A stretch of 64,000 nucleotides of DNA from Prochlorococcus sp. AG-355-I04 (GCA_003280915.1 QCDL01000003.1:113411-177410); one strand, 5' to 3'; positions 27,289 through 36,517 are shown, numbered from the stretch's first letter. The notes: a model not told the origin generated them from the letters alone. Numbers and translations are program-made.

Positions 27289-27774
27289 TTGGACAAAAAG
27301 TATTTGCCAATAGTGAATAGAAGGAATCCTCATCCATTAAAAAATTGTCTTGATAATTTCAAAAAATCCTGCGGAGAGCTTGATAAACTCACTAAAATCA
27401 ACGAAAACTGGAAGAACTTAATCGGATTAGAACTTTTTCAAGAATGTAAACCATTAAATATTGAAAAAAAAATACTTACTATTGCAGTAAATCATCCACA
27501 GTGGCGCCAAGCTTTAATCTATAACAAGCATAAATTAAAAGAGAGAATCAAGAAAATTGGAATAACTTTGAATGAAATAAAAATAATACAAAATTATGAA
27601 ATTAAAAATAAAAATATCAACGCTACTAATGGAAAGATAGTTTGGGCAAAGCATCCAAGCAGAATCTATCAAAATAATATGTGCATTTGTACTCTTTGTA
27701 ATTCCCCTACGCCTGAAGGCGAAATCAAAAGGTGGGGAAAGTGTTCTTTTTGTTGGAGAAAAATAAAAAACTAA
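27289..27774 (+). CDS. DUF721/DciA-like protein with C-terminal zinc-ribbon-like motif
   Basis: 161 residues. The middle (about 25-100) resembles DUF721/DciA, the helicase-loader family of bacteria without DnaC: LTKINENWKNLIGLELFQECKPLNIEKKILTIAV then NHPQWRQALIYNKHKLKERI. The C-terminus carries two Cys pairs (CTLC and CSFC, spaced about 19 residues) as in a zinc ribbon. DciA proteins load the replicative DnaB helicase. The start is TTG at 27289, the only suitable one after the divergent birA. It is convergent with ubiE, separated by 5 bases. Confidence 0.72.
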   Translation: MDKKYLPIVNRRNPHPLKNCLDNFKKSCGELDKLTKINENWKNLIGLELFQECKPLNIEKKILTIAVNHPQWRQALIYNKHKLKERIKKIGITLNEIKIIQNYEIKNKNINATNGKIVWAKHPSRIYQNNMCICTLCNSPTPEGEIKRWGKCSFCWRKIKN

Positions 27775-27779
27775 ATTCT

Positions 27780-28481
27780 TTATTTTGTTAAAATTAGTAT
27801 TCCCATTTGCCCCCCCAAAATAGTCCTATATTCAGCTTTTTTAAATCCAACTTCCTTAGCAATATTTATAAGCTCATTTTTCTTTGGAAAAATACTAATA
27901 CTTTTTTCAATATATGCGTACTCTGGACCTAAATTAAAAAGCCGCGAAATCGTTACTACAAACAATCTCAAATAAATTTTCTGAAAAATATTGGATAAAG
28001 AATTTCTTGTTGAGTGGTTAAAATCCAAAAATCCTGCCCTTCCCTTATCCTTCAAAAGATCAAAAACTTTTTTTATTCCTTCTTCAACATTATTCAAGTT
28101 TCTAAGTCCATATGACATGCAAATCCCGTCAAAACTTTTTGAATAATCATTAATTTCTAATACATCTTTAATTTCCCACTTAATAAATTTATTTTTTTTA
28201 AGCTCTGATTTATTTTTTGCAATGTTTAAGATATCTTCTGCACTGTCAACCCCAGTAATTGAACCCCTTGGACTAACTCTCTCAGAAATTAAGAATGCTA
28301 AATCTCCAGTTCCACAGCATAAATCAGCCCAATCTTCACCATTTAAAGGTTCCAATAAATTAACTAATTTCCTTTTCCATAATCTGTGCAGTCCAAAACT
28401 TAATAGATTATTCAAAAAGTCATATTTATAGGAAATCTTATTAAATATATGTTTGACTTCGATAGTTTTTGTGAATTTCAT
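27780..28481 (-). CDS. ubiE: Demethylmenaquinone/2-phytyl-1,4-naphthoquinone methyltransferase
   Basis: 233 residues of the UbiE/MenG SAM methyltransferase family. In cyanobacteria the enzyme methylates the phylloquinone precursor used in photosystem I (MenG); a role in plastoquinone is not expected. Motif I is WADLCCGTGDLAFLIS near residue 52, and the family segments HIFNKISYKYDFLNNLLSFGLHRLWK and MSYGLRNL are present. The C-terminus ends YRTILGGQMGILILTK as usual for UbiE/MenG. It lies 45 bases downstream of hisF, in the same direction. Confidence 0.93.
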   Translation of the reverse strand: MKFTKTIEVKHIFNKISYKYDFLNNLLSFGLHRLWKRKLVNLLEPLNGEDWADLCCGTGDLAFLISERVSPRGSITGVDSAEDILNIAKNKSELKKNKFIKWEIKDVLEINDYSKSFDGICMSYGLRNLNNVEEGIKKVFDLLKDKGRAGFLDFNHSTRNSLSNIFQKIYLRLFVVTISRLFNLGPEYAYIEKSISIFPKKNELINIAKEVGFKKAEYRTILGGQMGILILTK

Positions 28482-28526
28482 TTTTAAATTTTTAACTTAT
28501 TTCTTATTGGTATTAAATTAAATTTT

Positions 28527-29297
28527 TTATTTATATGGTCTAATTGGAAGTTTTTTTTCGAGGAGGAAAGTCTTTATTTCTCTTAAAGAAAGTTTCTTAT
28601 CATGAAGTAATGATGCTAGAAGTGCTGCAGATGCCATGCCTTCATTGAAAACATCATAGATATCTTCTAAAGAACCTGCTCCTCCAGAAGCAATCACTGG
28701 AATATTAACAATATTGGCAACAGATTCAGTCAGATGTAAATCATATCCATTCTGCGTGCCATCACCATCCATTGAAGTAAGCAAAATTTCCCCTGCGCCT
28801 AAATCCTCAACTTTCTTTGCCCAACTTAATACATTTATTCCAGTATTTTCTCTCCCTCCTTTTACATATACCTCCCATTCATCAGTCTTATTAACTTTTC
28901 TTTTAGCATCAATTGCTATCACGATACATTGATTACCAAATTCTCTAGAACTTTTAGAAATTAAATCTGGATTTCTAACTGCAGAAGAATTTAAACTTAC
29001 TTTATCCGCTCCAGCTCTTAAAAGATCATTAATTGAAGAAACAGAATCTATTCCTCCACCTACTGTAAATGGGATTTTTACTGATTTTGCGGTCCTAGAG
29101 ACAAGGTCAACTAATGTATTTCTATTTTCTACACTAGCTCTAATATCTAAGAATACTAATTCATCTGCGCCCTCATCAGAATACCTACAAGCCAATTCAA
29201 CAGGATCGCCTGAGTCTCTCAAGTTAACAAAATTTACACCTTTAACCACTCTGCCATGGGCGACATCTAAACAAGGAATTAAACGAAGAGCTACCAT
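28527..29297 (-). CDS. hisF: Imidazole glycerol phosphate synthase subunit HisF
   Basis: 256-residue TIM barrel, full length. HisF uses ammonia from HisH to convert PRFAR to imidazole glycerol phosphate and AICAR in histidine synthesis. The catalytic Asp11 lies in [14 protein letters not shown] and the second catalytic Asp in [11 protein letters not shown]. Phosphate-binding segments FTVGGGI and VIASGGAGS are intact, and [15 protein letters not shown] is characteristic of HisF rather than HisA. It is divergent from the DUF2862 gene with a 59-base gap. Confidence 0.97.
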   Translation of the reverse strand: MVALRLIPCLDVAHGRVVKGVNFVNLRDSGDPVELACRYSDEGADELVFLDIRASVENRNTLVDLVSRTAKSVKIPFTVGGGIDSVSSINDLLRAGADKVSLNSSAVRNPDLISKSSREFGNQCIVIAIDAKRKVNKTDEWEVYVKGGRENTGINVLSWAKKVEDLGAGEILLTSMDGDGTQNGYDLHLTESVANIVNIPVIASGGAGSLEDIYDVFNEGMASAALLASLLHDKKLSLREIKTFLLEKKLPIRPYK

Positions 29298-29356
29298 TTT
29301 AGTAAAAATTGTCCAAATGCTGTTAATCTTGCATAATAGCTTCCATTTTACCTCTT

Positions 29357-29581
29357 ATGGCTGAAAAAAAATTATTACCCAAAATCGGTAGTAAAATCAA
29401 AATTAACATTAACAAAGTAAAAGATAGACTACCAGCTAAATTAATCGATCAAATATCCTCGAGTCCTAAAGCTGTAATAACAGGCTATAAAATGACAGAC
29501 GGCAGAAGTATTGGAATTACCGCGAAATTTCAGAATGGTGAGCAAAATTGGTTTTTCCCAGAAGAAATTGAGAAAGGTTAA
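29357..29581 (+). CDS. DUF2862-like small protein, 74 aa
   Basis: 74 residues, basic N-terminal half and a beta-rich C-terminal half (AVITGYKMTDGRSIGITAKFQNGEQNWFFPEEIE). This looks like the small cyanobacterial DUF2862 family found near chlG; no function is known to me. The ATG at 29357 is preceded by CCTCTT rather than a clear Shine-Dalgarno site. Eight bases separate it from chlG, so it probably shares its transcript. Confidence 0.7.
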   Translation: MAEKKLLPKIGSKIKININKVKDRLPAKLIDQISSSPKAVITGYKMTDGRSIGITAKFQNGEQNWFFPEEIEKG

Positions 29582-29589
29582 AGAATAAA

Positions 29590-30537
29590 GTGAATGATCC
29601 AAAACAACTATTAGGAATTAAGGGTGCCTCTGAAACATCAAGTATATGGAAACTCCGTATACAGTTAATGAAACCAATAACGTGGATCCCTTTGATATGG
29701 GGAGTTATTTGTGGAGCAGCTGCAAGTGGGAATTTTGAATGGACATTTAGTAATGTTCTAGCTTCATTAGCATGTATGTTGATGAGTGGACCGCTTCTAG
29801 CTGGTTATACCCAAACCATAAATGATTTTTTTGATAAAGAAATTGATGCAATTAATGAACCAAATAGACCAATTCCGTCTGGGAAAATTTCAATTAAAGA
29901 TGTAAAAATACAAATCTGGGTATTACTTATAGCGGGTTTAATAGTTGCTTTTCTATTAGATTTATATGCTAAGCACAGCTTCCCCTCCGTCTTACTTTTG
30001 GCATTAGGAGGTTCCTTTGTTAGTTATATATATTCTGCTCCACCACTCAAATTAAAACAGAATGGTTGGCTTGGGAATTATGCATTAGGAGCATCTTATA
30101 TAGCTTTACCTTGGTGGGCAGGACAAGCCTTGTTTGGGAAATTAACAATCGTGACGGCGATACTAACACTTGCTTATAGCCTCTCAGGACTTGGAATTGC
30201 TGTTATTAATGATTTCAAAAGTGTTGAAGGAGACTCAAAGCTAGGCTTGAATTCTCTACCAGTAGTATTTGGAATTAAAAATGCAAGTAGAATAAGTGCA
30301 GGATTGATTGATATTTTTCAATTAGCAATGGTTGTAGTATTAATCATTATTGGTCAACATTTAGCCTCTGTAATTTTGGTTTTATTGGTAATTCCACAAA
30401 TTACATTTCAAGATATGTGGTTACTAAGAGATCCTCTAAAGTTTGATGTCAAATATCAAGCAAGTGCCCAACCGTTTCTTATAACTGGAATGTTAGTTAC
30501 AGCTTTAGCGATAGGACATAGTTTTTTAGTTGCTTAA
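29590..30537 (+). CDS. chlG: Chlorophyll synthase
   Basis: 315-residue UbiA-superfamily membrane enzyme. It esterifies chlorophyllide with phytyl or geranylgeranyl diphosphate, the last step of chlorophyll synthesis; in Prochlorococcus the product is divinyl chlorophyll. The Asp-rich motifs are NDFFDKEIDAINEPNRPIPSG near residue 78 and NDFKSVEGDSKLGLNSLPV near 207. The N-terminal WKLRIQLMKPITWIPLIWGV is also typical of ChlG. The start is GTG at 29590, with GAATAAAG just upstream. Its stop lies inside the start region of the penicillin-binding protein gene. Confidence 0.97.
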   Translation: MNDPKQLLGIKGASETSSIWKLRIQLMKPITWIPLIWGVICGAAASGNFEWTFSNVLASLACMLMSGPLLAGYTQTINDFFDKEIDAINEPNRPIPSGKISIKDVKIQIWVLLIAGLIVAFLLDLYAKHSFPSVLLLALGGSFVSYIYSAPPLKLKQNGWLGNYALGASYIALPWWAGQALFGKLTIVTAILTLAYSLSGLGIAVINDFKSVEGDSKLGLNSLPVVFGIKNASRISAGLIDIFQLAMVVVLIIIGQHLASVILVLLVIPQITFQDMWLLRDPLKFDVKYQASAQPFLITGMLVTALAIGHSFLVA

Positions 30538-32308
30538 GGTGCAAAAGATTAAATTAAAATCTTTTGTTTTAATAATTCCAATATTAATTTTTTCTGGAAT
30601 ATCTTTTTATTTTTTTAGTCTAATATTTAGTAACTTAAAATTTGACGTTTCTAAAAATAAAAAGTCTCGGGAAACCAAATATTCTTACGTAATATCATCT
30701 TCTGATAATAAGATACTAAGCAAATTAAGTCGCAAATTTGAAATATATAATAGATATCATAAAATTCCATTTTTTCTTAAACAATCTTTTATATCTTCTG
30801 AGGATAAAAGATTTTATAAACATAATGGAATAGATTTAAAAAGTATTTCACGTGCCCTTATTCAAAATTTTAGAAGTGGTTATGTTAAAGAGGGAGGAAG
30901 TACGATTACACAACAAGTTGCTAGATTACTTTTTCTAAATAATGATTTAAGTTTTCAAAGAAAAATCAAAGAAATATTTATATCACTCATACTTGAATTT
31001 AGATTTAACAAAAATCAAATTTTAAAATTATATTTAAATAATATTTATCTAGGATCAGGAGCATACGGGGTAGACGAGGCTGCCCAAGTTTATTTTGGAA
31101 AATTTATAGAAGAATTAACATTATCAGAGATCGCATTAATTGCAGGATTAGCTCCAGCTCCATCAATTTATTCACCTTATCAAAATTTAGAACTAGCTAT
31201 TAAAAATAGAAATAAAGTTCTTGAATCAATGTATGTCGATGGATATATTTCTCTTGAAAATAAGAATAAGGCTATTAAAGAAAAAATAAATTTAAATTAT
31301 CAAACAGCTGATAATTTTTTAGATGATAAATTACTAATAAACTTTATTCTTCAGGAAACAGATAAAAAAATTGGAAGTAAAAATGATTATAAGTTTTTAA
31401 GTATTAAATCTTCTATCAACAAAAATTGGCAAGAAAAAGGTCAAAAATTATCAAGATACGTAGGGCCTAAAGAACTTGAATTTGGTCTTTTATCTATCGA
31501 ATCAAACACAGGACTAATCAGGACAATGATAACCGGCAAAAATCCATCAATTAATGAATACAATAGAGTGATTTCATCTGTAAGACCTTTAGGTTCTACT
31601 TTTAAAATAATCCCTTATGCTGCTGCATTAATAGAAGGAATAAAATTAAGGGATAAATTTGAAGACTTACCAATATGCTGGGAAAGTTATTGCCCAAAAA
31701 ATTTTTCAGAAGACTATAGAGGTTCAATATCTTTGATTGAATCATTTAAAAGTTCATCAAATATCGTTCCAATATCAATAACAAAAAAAATCGGCTTAAA
31801 AAATATTATTAATTTAGCGAATTCATTTGGACTAGGTTACGAGCAAGAGTTTGAGGAATTCCCATCATTAGCTATTGGCGCCTACGGAGATAGTCTTTTA
31901 AACATCACAAATGCATATTCTGCAATAAACAATAATGGGAAGATTCAAAGCCCTGAAATCATAGAAAAAATAGAATCATTTAAAAAACAAACTATTTGGG
32001 AAAATAAATCTATTTCCAAGAAAATATTAGATTTAAAAATAAACAAGAAAATGAATAAACTTCTTGAAAAATCTGTAAAAGAAGGCACTTCAAAAGCAGC
32101 CTCTATAAAAGGAAAGAAAATTTATGGGAAAACAGGAACATCTGATGGAAATAAAGATCTCTGGTTTATTGGTTCCATTGATAACCTTACAACAGGTATC
32201 TGGATAGGTTATGACGATAACAAGGAATCTGAATTATCTAGTGGGAATGCAGCTTATTTATGGAAGAAGTTCATATCCGAAATTTATAAAATTCCAATTA
32301 AAAAATAA
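30530..32308 (+). CDS. Bifunctional class A penicillin-binding protein
   Basis: 592 residues. After one N-terminal membrane anchor (about 8-30) comes a GT51 glycosyltransferase domain (SSEDKRFYKHNGIDLKSI, GGSTITQQVARLL, KEIFISLILEFRFNKNQILKLYLNNIYLG) and a transpeptidase domain. The transpeptidase has Ser356 in GSTFK, an SSN motif (FKSSSNIVP) and KTGTS with Lys534. It both polymerises and cross-links peptidoglycan outside the plasma membrane. It is rather short for class A. The TTG at 30530 overlaps the end of chlG; a GTG at 30539 just after the chlG stop is an equally likely start. Confidence 0.92.
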   Translation: MLKVQKIKLKSFVLIIPILIFSGISFYFFSLIFSNLKFDVSKNKKSRETKYSYVISSSDNKILSKLSRKFEIYNRYHKIPFFLKQSFISSEDKRFYKHNGIDLKSISRALIQNFRSGYVKEGGSTITQQVARLLFLNNDLSFQRKIKEIFISLILEFRFNKNQILKLYLNNIYLGSGAYGVDEAAQVYFGKFIEELTLSEIALIAGLAPAPSIYSPYQNLELAIKNRNKVLESMYVDGYISLENKNKAIKEKINLNYQTADNFLDDKLLINFILQETDKKIGSKNDYKFLSIKSSINKNWQEKGQKLSRYVGPKELEFGLLSIESNTGLIRTMITGKNPSINEYNRVISSVRPLGSTFKIIPYAAALIEGIKLRDKFEDLPICWESYCPKNFSEDYRGSISLIESFKSSSNIVPISITKKIGLKNIINLANSFGLGYEQEFEEFPSLAIGAYGDSLLNITNAYSAINNNGKIQSPEIIEKIESFKKQTIWENKSISKKILDLKINKKMNKLLEKSVKEGTSKAASIKGKKIYGKTGTSDGNKDLWFIGSIDNLTTGIWIGYDDNKESELSSGNAAYLWKKFISEIYKIPIKK

Positions 32309-32317
32309 ATTATATTT

Positions 32318-33634
32318 TTAAGATTTATAAGAAATTATTGCAGAATAAAATCCATCACCAGGATAATCCAAGCTAGGTAAAATTTGCTTTTGGCTAACCA
32401 ATTTTAAAGTTTTGTTTTTTTCAATAAATCTTTCAATTAATAGATTATTTTCATCGGGACAAATAGTACAAGTTGAATAAACCAAAGTGCCATCTTTTTT
32501 CAAAAGAGGAAAAATACTCTCCAAAAGTTTTTCCTGTAATAAAGTTAAAGATTTTATTTTTTCTTTACTTAAAGACCATCTAGAATCTGGATTCCTGGAG
32601 AGGGTTCCAATGCCCGAACATGGAGCGTCTAATAAAATCTTATCAAAATAAGATATAAACTTAGGATTTAATTCAATCAAACTCGTAGCATCAGCCTTAA
32701 GGGTATTAACAGATTTCAAATTTAACCTTTCTAAATTTGATTGCAGTATTTTCAATCTTTTTGCTGATCTATCTACGGCAATGATTTCAGCACTATCATT
32801 TGTTAATTCTGCAAGGTGGGTAGACTTACTTCCTGGAGCTGCACAAGCATCTAAAATCTTTTCACCTTTTTTTGGATTTAAAAGAGGTGCTATCCACTGA
32901 GAAGATCTATCTTGAATTGTCCAAAGTCCATCACTATACCCTGGTAAATTTTTTATAGATCTTGGATTAGATTTTAAAGTAATTCCATTATGTAAATCAT
33001 TAATAATTTCAGCATCAATATTATTTTCATGAAGTACTTTCAAAAAGTTATCTAAATTAGTTTTTAATTGGTTAATTCTCAAATCAATTGATGGTTTTTT
33101 ATTAAATGCCTTAATGATATTTTCACCCTCGCTATTGCCAACCCATCTATAAAGATCCTTCACAAGCCATAATGGAAATGATTCAAGATATGAAATTCTT
33201 TCTTTTCTATCAGAAGATAATTCCGGAAAGATTTTTTGATCTAATTTTCTTGATGCATTTCTCAATATCGCATTAACAGTTCCCGCTAAACCATTTAAAT
33301 CTGTTTTTTTAGCTACTTCTACAGTGGTAGAAATAGCAGCAGGAAATGGAATTTTATCCATTTTCAATAGTTGATACAAACCTATATGTAGAAGCCATCT
33401 TAACTTTGGAGGCTGCTTTTTATGAGTAATTTTTGATGTATGATCCGTCCAAAGATCAAGAAATTTTCTATACCTTATGCATCCAAAAGATAATTCCGTA
33501 ATAAAAGCTATATCAAGAGGATTAAATTGATAATTTTTTAAAACCTTTTCAAGAGCATGATCAGAAAAATCACCAGAACTAACTTTTAATAAAATTTCCC
33601 AAGCTGCCTTTCTTTGTAAATATCCTATGCTCAA
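32318..33634 (-). CDS. rsmB: 16S rRNA (cytosine-C5) methyltransferase, RsmB/Sun
   Basis: 438 residues. An N-terminal NusB-like RNA-binding domain (about 5-140, KAAWEILLKVSSGDFSDHALEKVL, ELSFGCIRYRKFLD) is followed by a SAM methyltransferase domain. The SAM loop is LDACAAPGSKSTHLAE, and the two motif cysteines are in DAPCSGIGTLSRNPD and YSTCTICPDENN, the latter Cys pair being standard for m5C enzymes. RsmB methylates C967 of 16S rRNA in E. coli. It is convergent with the penicillin-binding protein gene (9-base gap). Confidence 0.94.
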   Translation of the reverse strand: MSIGYLQRKAAWEILLKVSSGDFSDHALEKVLKNYQFNPLDIAFITELSFGCIRYRKFLDLWTDHTSKITHKKQPPKLRWLLHIGLYQLLKMDKIPFPAAISTTVEVAKKTDLNGLAGTVNAILRNASRKLDQKIFPELSSDRKERISYLESFPLWLVKDLYRWVGNSEGENIIKAFNKKPSIDLRINQLKTNLDNFLKVLHENNIDAEIINDLHNGITLKSNPRSIKNLPGYSDGLWTIQDRSSQWIAPLLNPKKGEKILDACAAPGSKSTHLAELTNDSAEIIAVDRSAKRLKILQSNLERLNLKSVNTLKADATSLIELNPKFISYFDKILLDAPCSGIGTLSRNPDSRWSLSKEKIKSLTLLQEKLLESIFPLLKKDGTLVYSTCTICPDENNLLIERFIEKNKTLKLVSQKQILPSLDYPGDGFYSAIISYKS

Positions 33635-33685
33635 AATATAATTAATTTTTTAAATATAACTTTAATATACAAAAAATTCAAAAAT

Positions 33686-33829
33686 TTAAACTACTTTTTC
33701 AATTGCAGAATTAGACCAAATAAAACCTAAGATAGAAATAAGTGAAAGATTAAATCCTAAAAAAAGAAAGATATTTAAAGAATGGATTCTTTCCCGAAAA
33801 AATATTTTTTTCTCTTTTTGATACTTCAT
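33686..33829 (-). CDS. Very small single-helix membrane protein, 47 aa
   Basis: Minus-strand ORF of 47 codons, ATG at 33829 and TAA at 33688-33686. Translation begins MKYQKEKKIFFRERIHSLN, then a hydrophobic helix (FLFLGFNLSLISILGFIW) at about residues 21-38 and a short tail. A basic cytoplasmic head and one membrane helix suggest a small subunit-like protein. The family is not recognised; the composition agrees with a translated gene but the length makes chance possible. Confidence 0.42.
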   Translation of the reverse strand: MKYQKEKKIFFRERIHSLNIFLFLGFNLSLISILGFIWSNSAIEKVV

Positions 33830-33854
33830 TATTAAAATAAAAACTTATTCAGGA

Positions 33855-34028
33855 TTACAAACGGCAACCAATATTGATAAATCCTGCATCAAGCATTCTG
33901 CCTAATTTAATTGCTATGGATTCCTCCAGCCTAGTGAAATTAGATTGATGGGTAGTTATCCAATCTAATTCAGAAAAAGTGATGATTCCCGTAGAATTAC
34001 TTTTTAAAAAAAGTGTTCCAATTTCCAT
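33855..34028 (-). CDS. Small conserved-type cytoplasmic protein, 57 aa
   Basis: Minus-strand ORF of 57 codons, ATG at 34028 and TAA at 33857-33855. The protein (MEIGTLFLKSNSTGIITFSELDWITTH... ending ESIAIKLGRMLDAGFINIGCRL) has a regular alternating pattern, a well-formed amphipathic helix and no low-complexity runs. It reads like the small picocyanobacterial hypothetical proteins with a conserved GCRL ending, though I cannot check that. It lies between rsmB and the photolyase gene, same direction. Confidence 0.6.
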   Translation of the reverse strand: MEIGTLFLKSNSTGIITFSELDWITTHQSNFTRLEESIAIKLGRMLDAGFINIGCRL

Positions 34029-34133
34029 TAGATAAATCTAATTTTTTTTAAATTAACATCCGTACTTAATATTTCTTCATAACATAATATTCTTTTAATT
34101 TTTCAAAGACAACTGTAGGTTATTACTCTTAAT

Positions 34134-35624
34134 TTATTGAATATCTCTTAAAAATTTTTCGGCCGTTTTTAAGTGATTATTTAATTTTTCCTCTGACATT
34201 TTATCGAGATTTCTCGTTAACATTGCCAGACGATATTGCTTTCTAAAAAAGCTTTCATTATCTTTAATAAATTTCCAAAATAAGCCATCCCATATTTCAC
34301 ACCATGAGCCACTTTTGAAATTAGACATTTTCTTTACATAATTAGAGCTTGATATATATGGCTTTGTTGAAAAGATACCTCCATCACTAAACTGACTCAT
34401 TCCGTAAACATTTGGGACCATAACCCAATCATAGGAATCAATAAACATTTCCATAAACCATTTATAAACTTGGTTGGGGTGTATTCTACATAGAAGCATA
34501 AAGTTGCCAACAATCATTAGCCTCTCAATATGATGACAATAACCAAATTTAATAATATTTTTTATAACAACGTCTACTGGTTCAATTCCTGTATTTCCTT
34601 GATAAAAAGATTTTGGAATTGGCTTATCTTCAAAATTCCAAAAATTACTATTTCGCATCTTTGTTCCGTACTTTTTATAGACGAGGCAAATAAATTCTCT
34701 CCATCCAATAATTTGACGAATAAAACCCTCTAGAGAGTTAATAGGAACATTATTATTTTTTGCAAAAAGTAATGCTTTATTTACTACTACATCTGGGGTT
34801 AATAAGCCGCTATTTAAAAGAGGAGAAAGTAAACTGTGCCATAAAAAAGAATTTTCTTTAGAAATAGCATCCTCATAATCTCCAAATAAGAAAAATCTAT
34901 GTTTAAAAAAATCATTTAACCATGCATCTGCCTCTTCAAAATTAGTTGGATATAAAAAGTTGTTACTTTCTCCAATAAACTCAATATCAAAATTGGCTAA
35001 TGACCTTTCTGCATTAACTACAAATTTATTTTTTTGTAATTTAGGTGTATCGGGTATATTTATTTTTTTTGGTAATTTTTTTCTGTTCATTTCATCGAAA
35101 CTCCATTTACCACCTTCGGGTGTATCATCAGGATTAACTAATATCTTTTGGCTCTTTCTTTGATTCTCATAAAATCTCCCCATAAGAGGTTTTTTTGTAT
35201 TTGATGCAAATAAATCTTTTAAATCTTCACTGCTCATAAACATAGGAGAAGGCAAAATATTTAAAGCTAAATTATTACTTTCAACAAAATTATTAATCCT
35301 CTTCATTATTAAAAAATCATGAGGGTCAATGAGATTTATTTTCTGATATTTATTTTTAATAAGTTCCGATAAGTGATCAACTGTAGAAACATTATTCTTG
35401 TTTTCGATATATAAAACTTTAAAGCCAGATATTTCTAAATAATTTTTATAAGCGAGCATAGATGCTCTATGAAAAACTAACTTATTTTTATGGTTAATTA
35501 ATTTATGAAATTTATCATTTCCAAAAAATAATGAGTCTTCCAAAATCAAAACTTCACAATTTATTTTTAAGATTGGGCTTTCTCTAAAAAGTTGATTGGG
35601 GAAAATAATTGATATTTGTTTCAT
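34134..35624 (-). CDS. Cryptochrome/deoxyribodipyrimidine photolyase-related protein
   Basis: 496 residues of the prokaryotic (6-4)-photolyase/CryPro group (called photolyase-related, PhrB-like). The N-terminal domain ([31 protein letters not shown]) and the helical FAD domain ([65 protein letters not shown]) are clear. The double His (HH) used in (6-4) repair is kept. Three of the four cysteines that bind the [4Fe-4S] cluster in PhrB appear to be missing (see findings). Its ATG overlaps the TGA of the DUF2256 gene, so the two are translationally coupled. Confidence 0.88.
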   Translation of the reverse strand: MKQISIIFPNQLFRESPILKINCEVLILEDSLFFGNDKFHKLINHKNKLVFHRASMLAYKNYLEISGFKVLYIENKNNVSTVDHLSELIKNKYQKINLIDPHDFLIMKRINNFVESNNLALNILPSPMFMSSEDLKDLFASNTKKPLMGRFYENQRKSQKILVNPDDTPEGGKWSFDEMNRKKLPKKINIPDTPKLQKNKFVVNAERSLANFDIEFIGESNNFLYPTNFEEADAWLNDFFKHRFFLFGDYEDAISKENSFLWHSLLSPLLNSGLLTPDVVVNKALLFAKNNNVPINSLEGFIRQIIGWREFICLVYKKYGTKMRNSNFWNFEDKPIPKSFYQGNTGIEPVDVVIKNIIKFGYCHHIERLMIVGNFMLLCRIHPNQVYKWFMEMFIDSYDWVMVPNVYGMSQFSDGGIFSTKPYISSSNYVKKMSNFKSGSWCEIWDGLFWKFIKDNESFFRKQYRLAMLTRNLDKMSEEKLNNHLKTAEKFLRDIQ

Positions 35625-35752
35625 CTTTGCGACTTCCTGTTACTGCATCTTTTTGAACAGTAGATAACATCATCCCAACAGTTTTTCCATTTTTTACGCC
35701 ACTCAAATGGCCTATTGCAAACAGGACAAGTTTTAGTAGAAAGATTTTTCAA
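35621..35752 (-). CDS. DUF2256 zinc-finger-like protein, 43 aa
   Basis: A 43-codon ORF on the minus strand, TTG start at 35752 and TGA at 35623-35621. The translation carries [31 protein letters not shown], which I give here in parts: two Cys pairs, Cys9/Cys12 (CPVC) and Cys32/Cys36 (CSKRC), around a Trp/Lys-rich loop. This is the DUF2256 pattern, a tiny family known for sitting beside photolyase-related genes. Here its stop overlaps the photolyase ATG by four bases. Function is unknown; metal binding is inferred from the cysteines. Confidence 0.88.
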   Translation of the reverse strand: MKNLSTKTCPVCNRPFEWRKKWKNCWDDVIYCSKRCSNRKSQR

Positions 35753-35755
35753 AAT

Positions 35756-35992
35756 TTATAATTTTCTTTTATGAGTAGATTTAAATCTAGTTGAATCTTT
35801 AAGGGCCATATGTTTTGTATTTCTTCCCGAAACTCTCTTTCTCCAGACTTTGAAAGATTTGGGTTTAAGATTTTGACGCATAATTTTTATCGCATCTTCC
35901 TCTTTTAAACCAAATTGATACTCGATAGCTTCAAAGGGTGTTCTATCTTCCCAACACATTTCTATTATTCTGTCTATATCGATACTTTCCAT
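35756..35992 (-). CDS. DUF2805 / TIGR03643 small protein, 78 aa
   Basis: 78 residues: a helical N-terminal half (DIDRIIEMCWEDRTPFEAIEYQFGL) resembling a winged or HTH-like unit, then a strongly basic C-terminal half (KPKSFKVWRKRVSGRNTKH, STHKRKL). This matches the TIGR03643/DUF2805 family, which co-occurs with photolyase-related genes. The basic, helical make-up suggests nucleic acid binding, but no function is known. It starts two bases after the DCC gene stop and ends four bases before the DUF2256 start, so the four genes form one operon. Confidence 0.85.
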   Translation of the reverse strand: MESIDIDRIIEMCWEDRTPFEAIEYQFGLKEEDAIKIMRQNLKPKSFKVWRKRVSGRNTKHMALKDSTRFKSTHKRKL

Positions 35993-35994
35993 AT

Positions 35995-36399
35995 TTATTG
36001 TTCACATTGTGAGGTACAAAGTTTTTCAATATCGGATCTACCTGTAATTTGAAGTCTATATTTTGCCCAATATCTGTAAACCAATCTCAATAATGGAGAT
36101 AAGAGCTTAATCTTCAAGGGATAATAAACCCAACCTAAACCAACTAATTCATAAGAATATGCAAGTACATCTAGTCCCCTAATAATTTCACCATTTTCAA
36201 TAATCCCATGCAGGTTTGACATTGCTTCTGAATATGAGATGTCATTAAAAAGACTTTGATCATAATCCTTACTATTAATATCTATAAATGCAATTTGATT
36301 TAATGTATCTCTTTTTTTAAGAAAATTTGTTTCCCTCAAACAAAGTGGACAACCACCATCGAATAAAAAAGTTAATTTATTTTTCATATTTTTATTCAA
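35995..36399 (-). CDS. DCC-family thiol-disulfide oxidoreductase (DUF393)
   Basis: 134 residues. The N-terminus LTFLFDGGCPLCLRETNFL contains the CxxC of the DCC family (thioredoxin-like fold). The rest (FIDINSKDYD, GLDVLAYSYELVGLGWVYYPLKIKL) is typical of DUF393. Such proteins may reduce disulfides, but no substrate is known. It is the first gene of the operon ending in the photolyase-related gene, an association seen in many bacteria. Confidence 0.88.
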   Translation of the reverse strand: MNKNMKNKLTFLFDGGCPLCLRETNFLKKRDTLNQIAFIDINSKDYDQSLFNDISYSEAMSNLHGIIENGEIIRGLDVLAYSYELVGLGWVYYPLKIKLLSPLLRLVYRYWAKYRLQITGRSDIEKLCTSQCEQ

Positions 36400-36517
36400 A
36401 TATAGAAATTAAATAACTTTTTTGTGGAATAAAAAAATTTTTTTAGAGTACAAGCTTTATAAAGCCTTAATAATTGCCAGTTCTAATTTAGTGAAATTAT
36501 ATTATCTTATTAATTAA

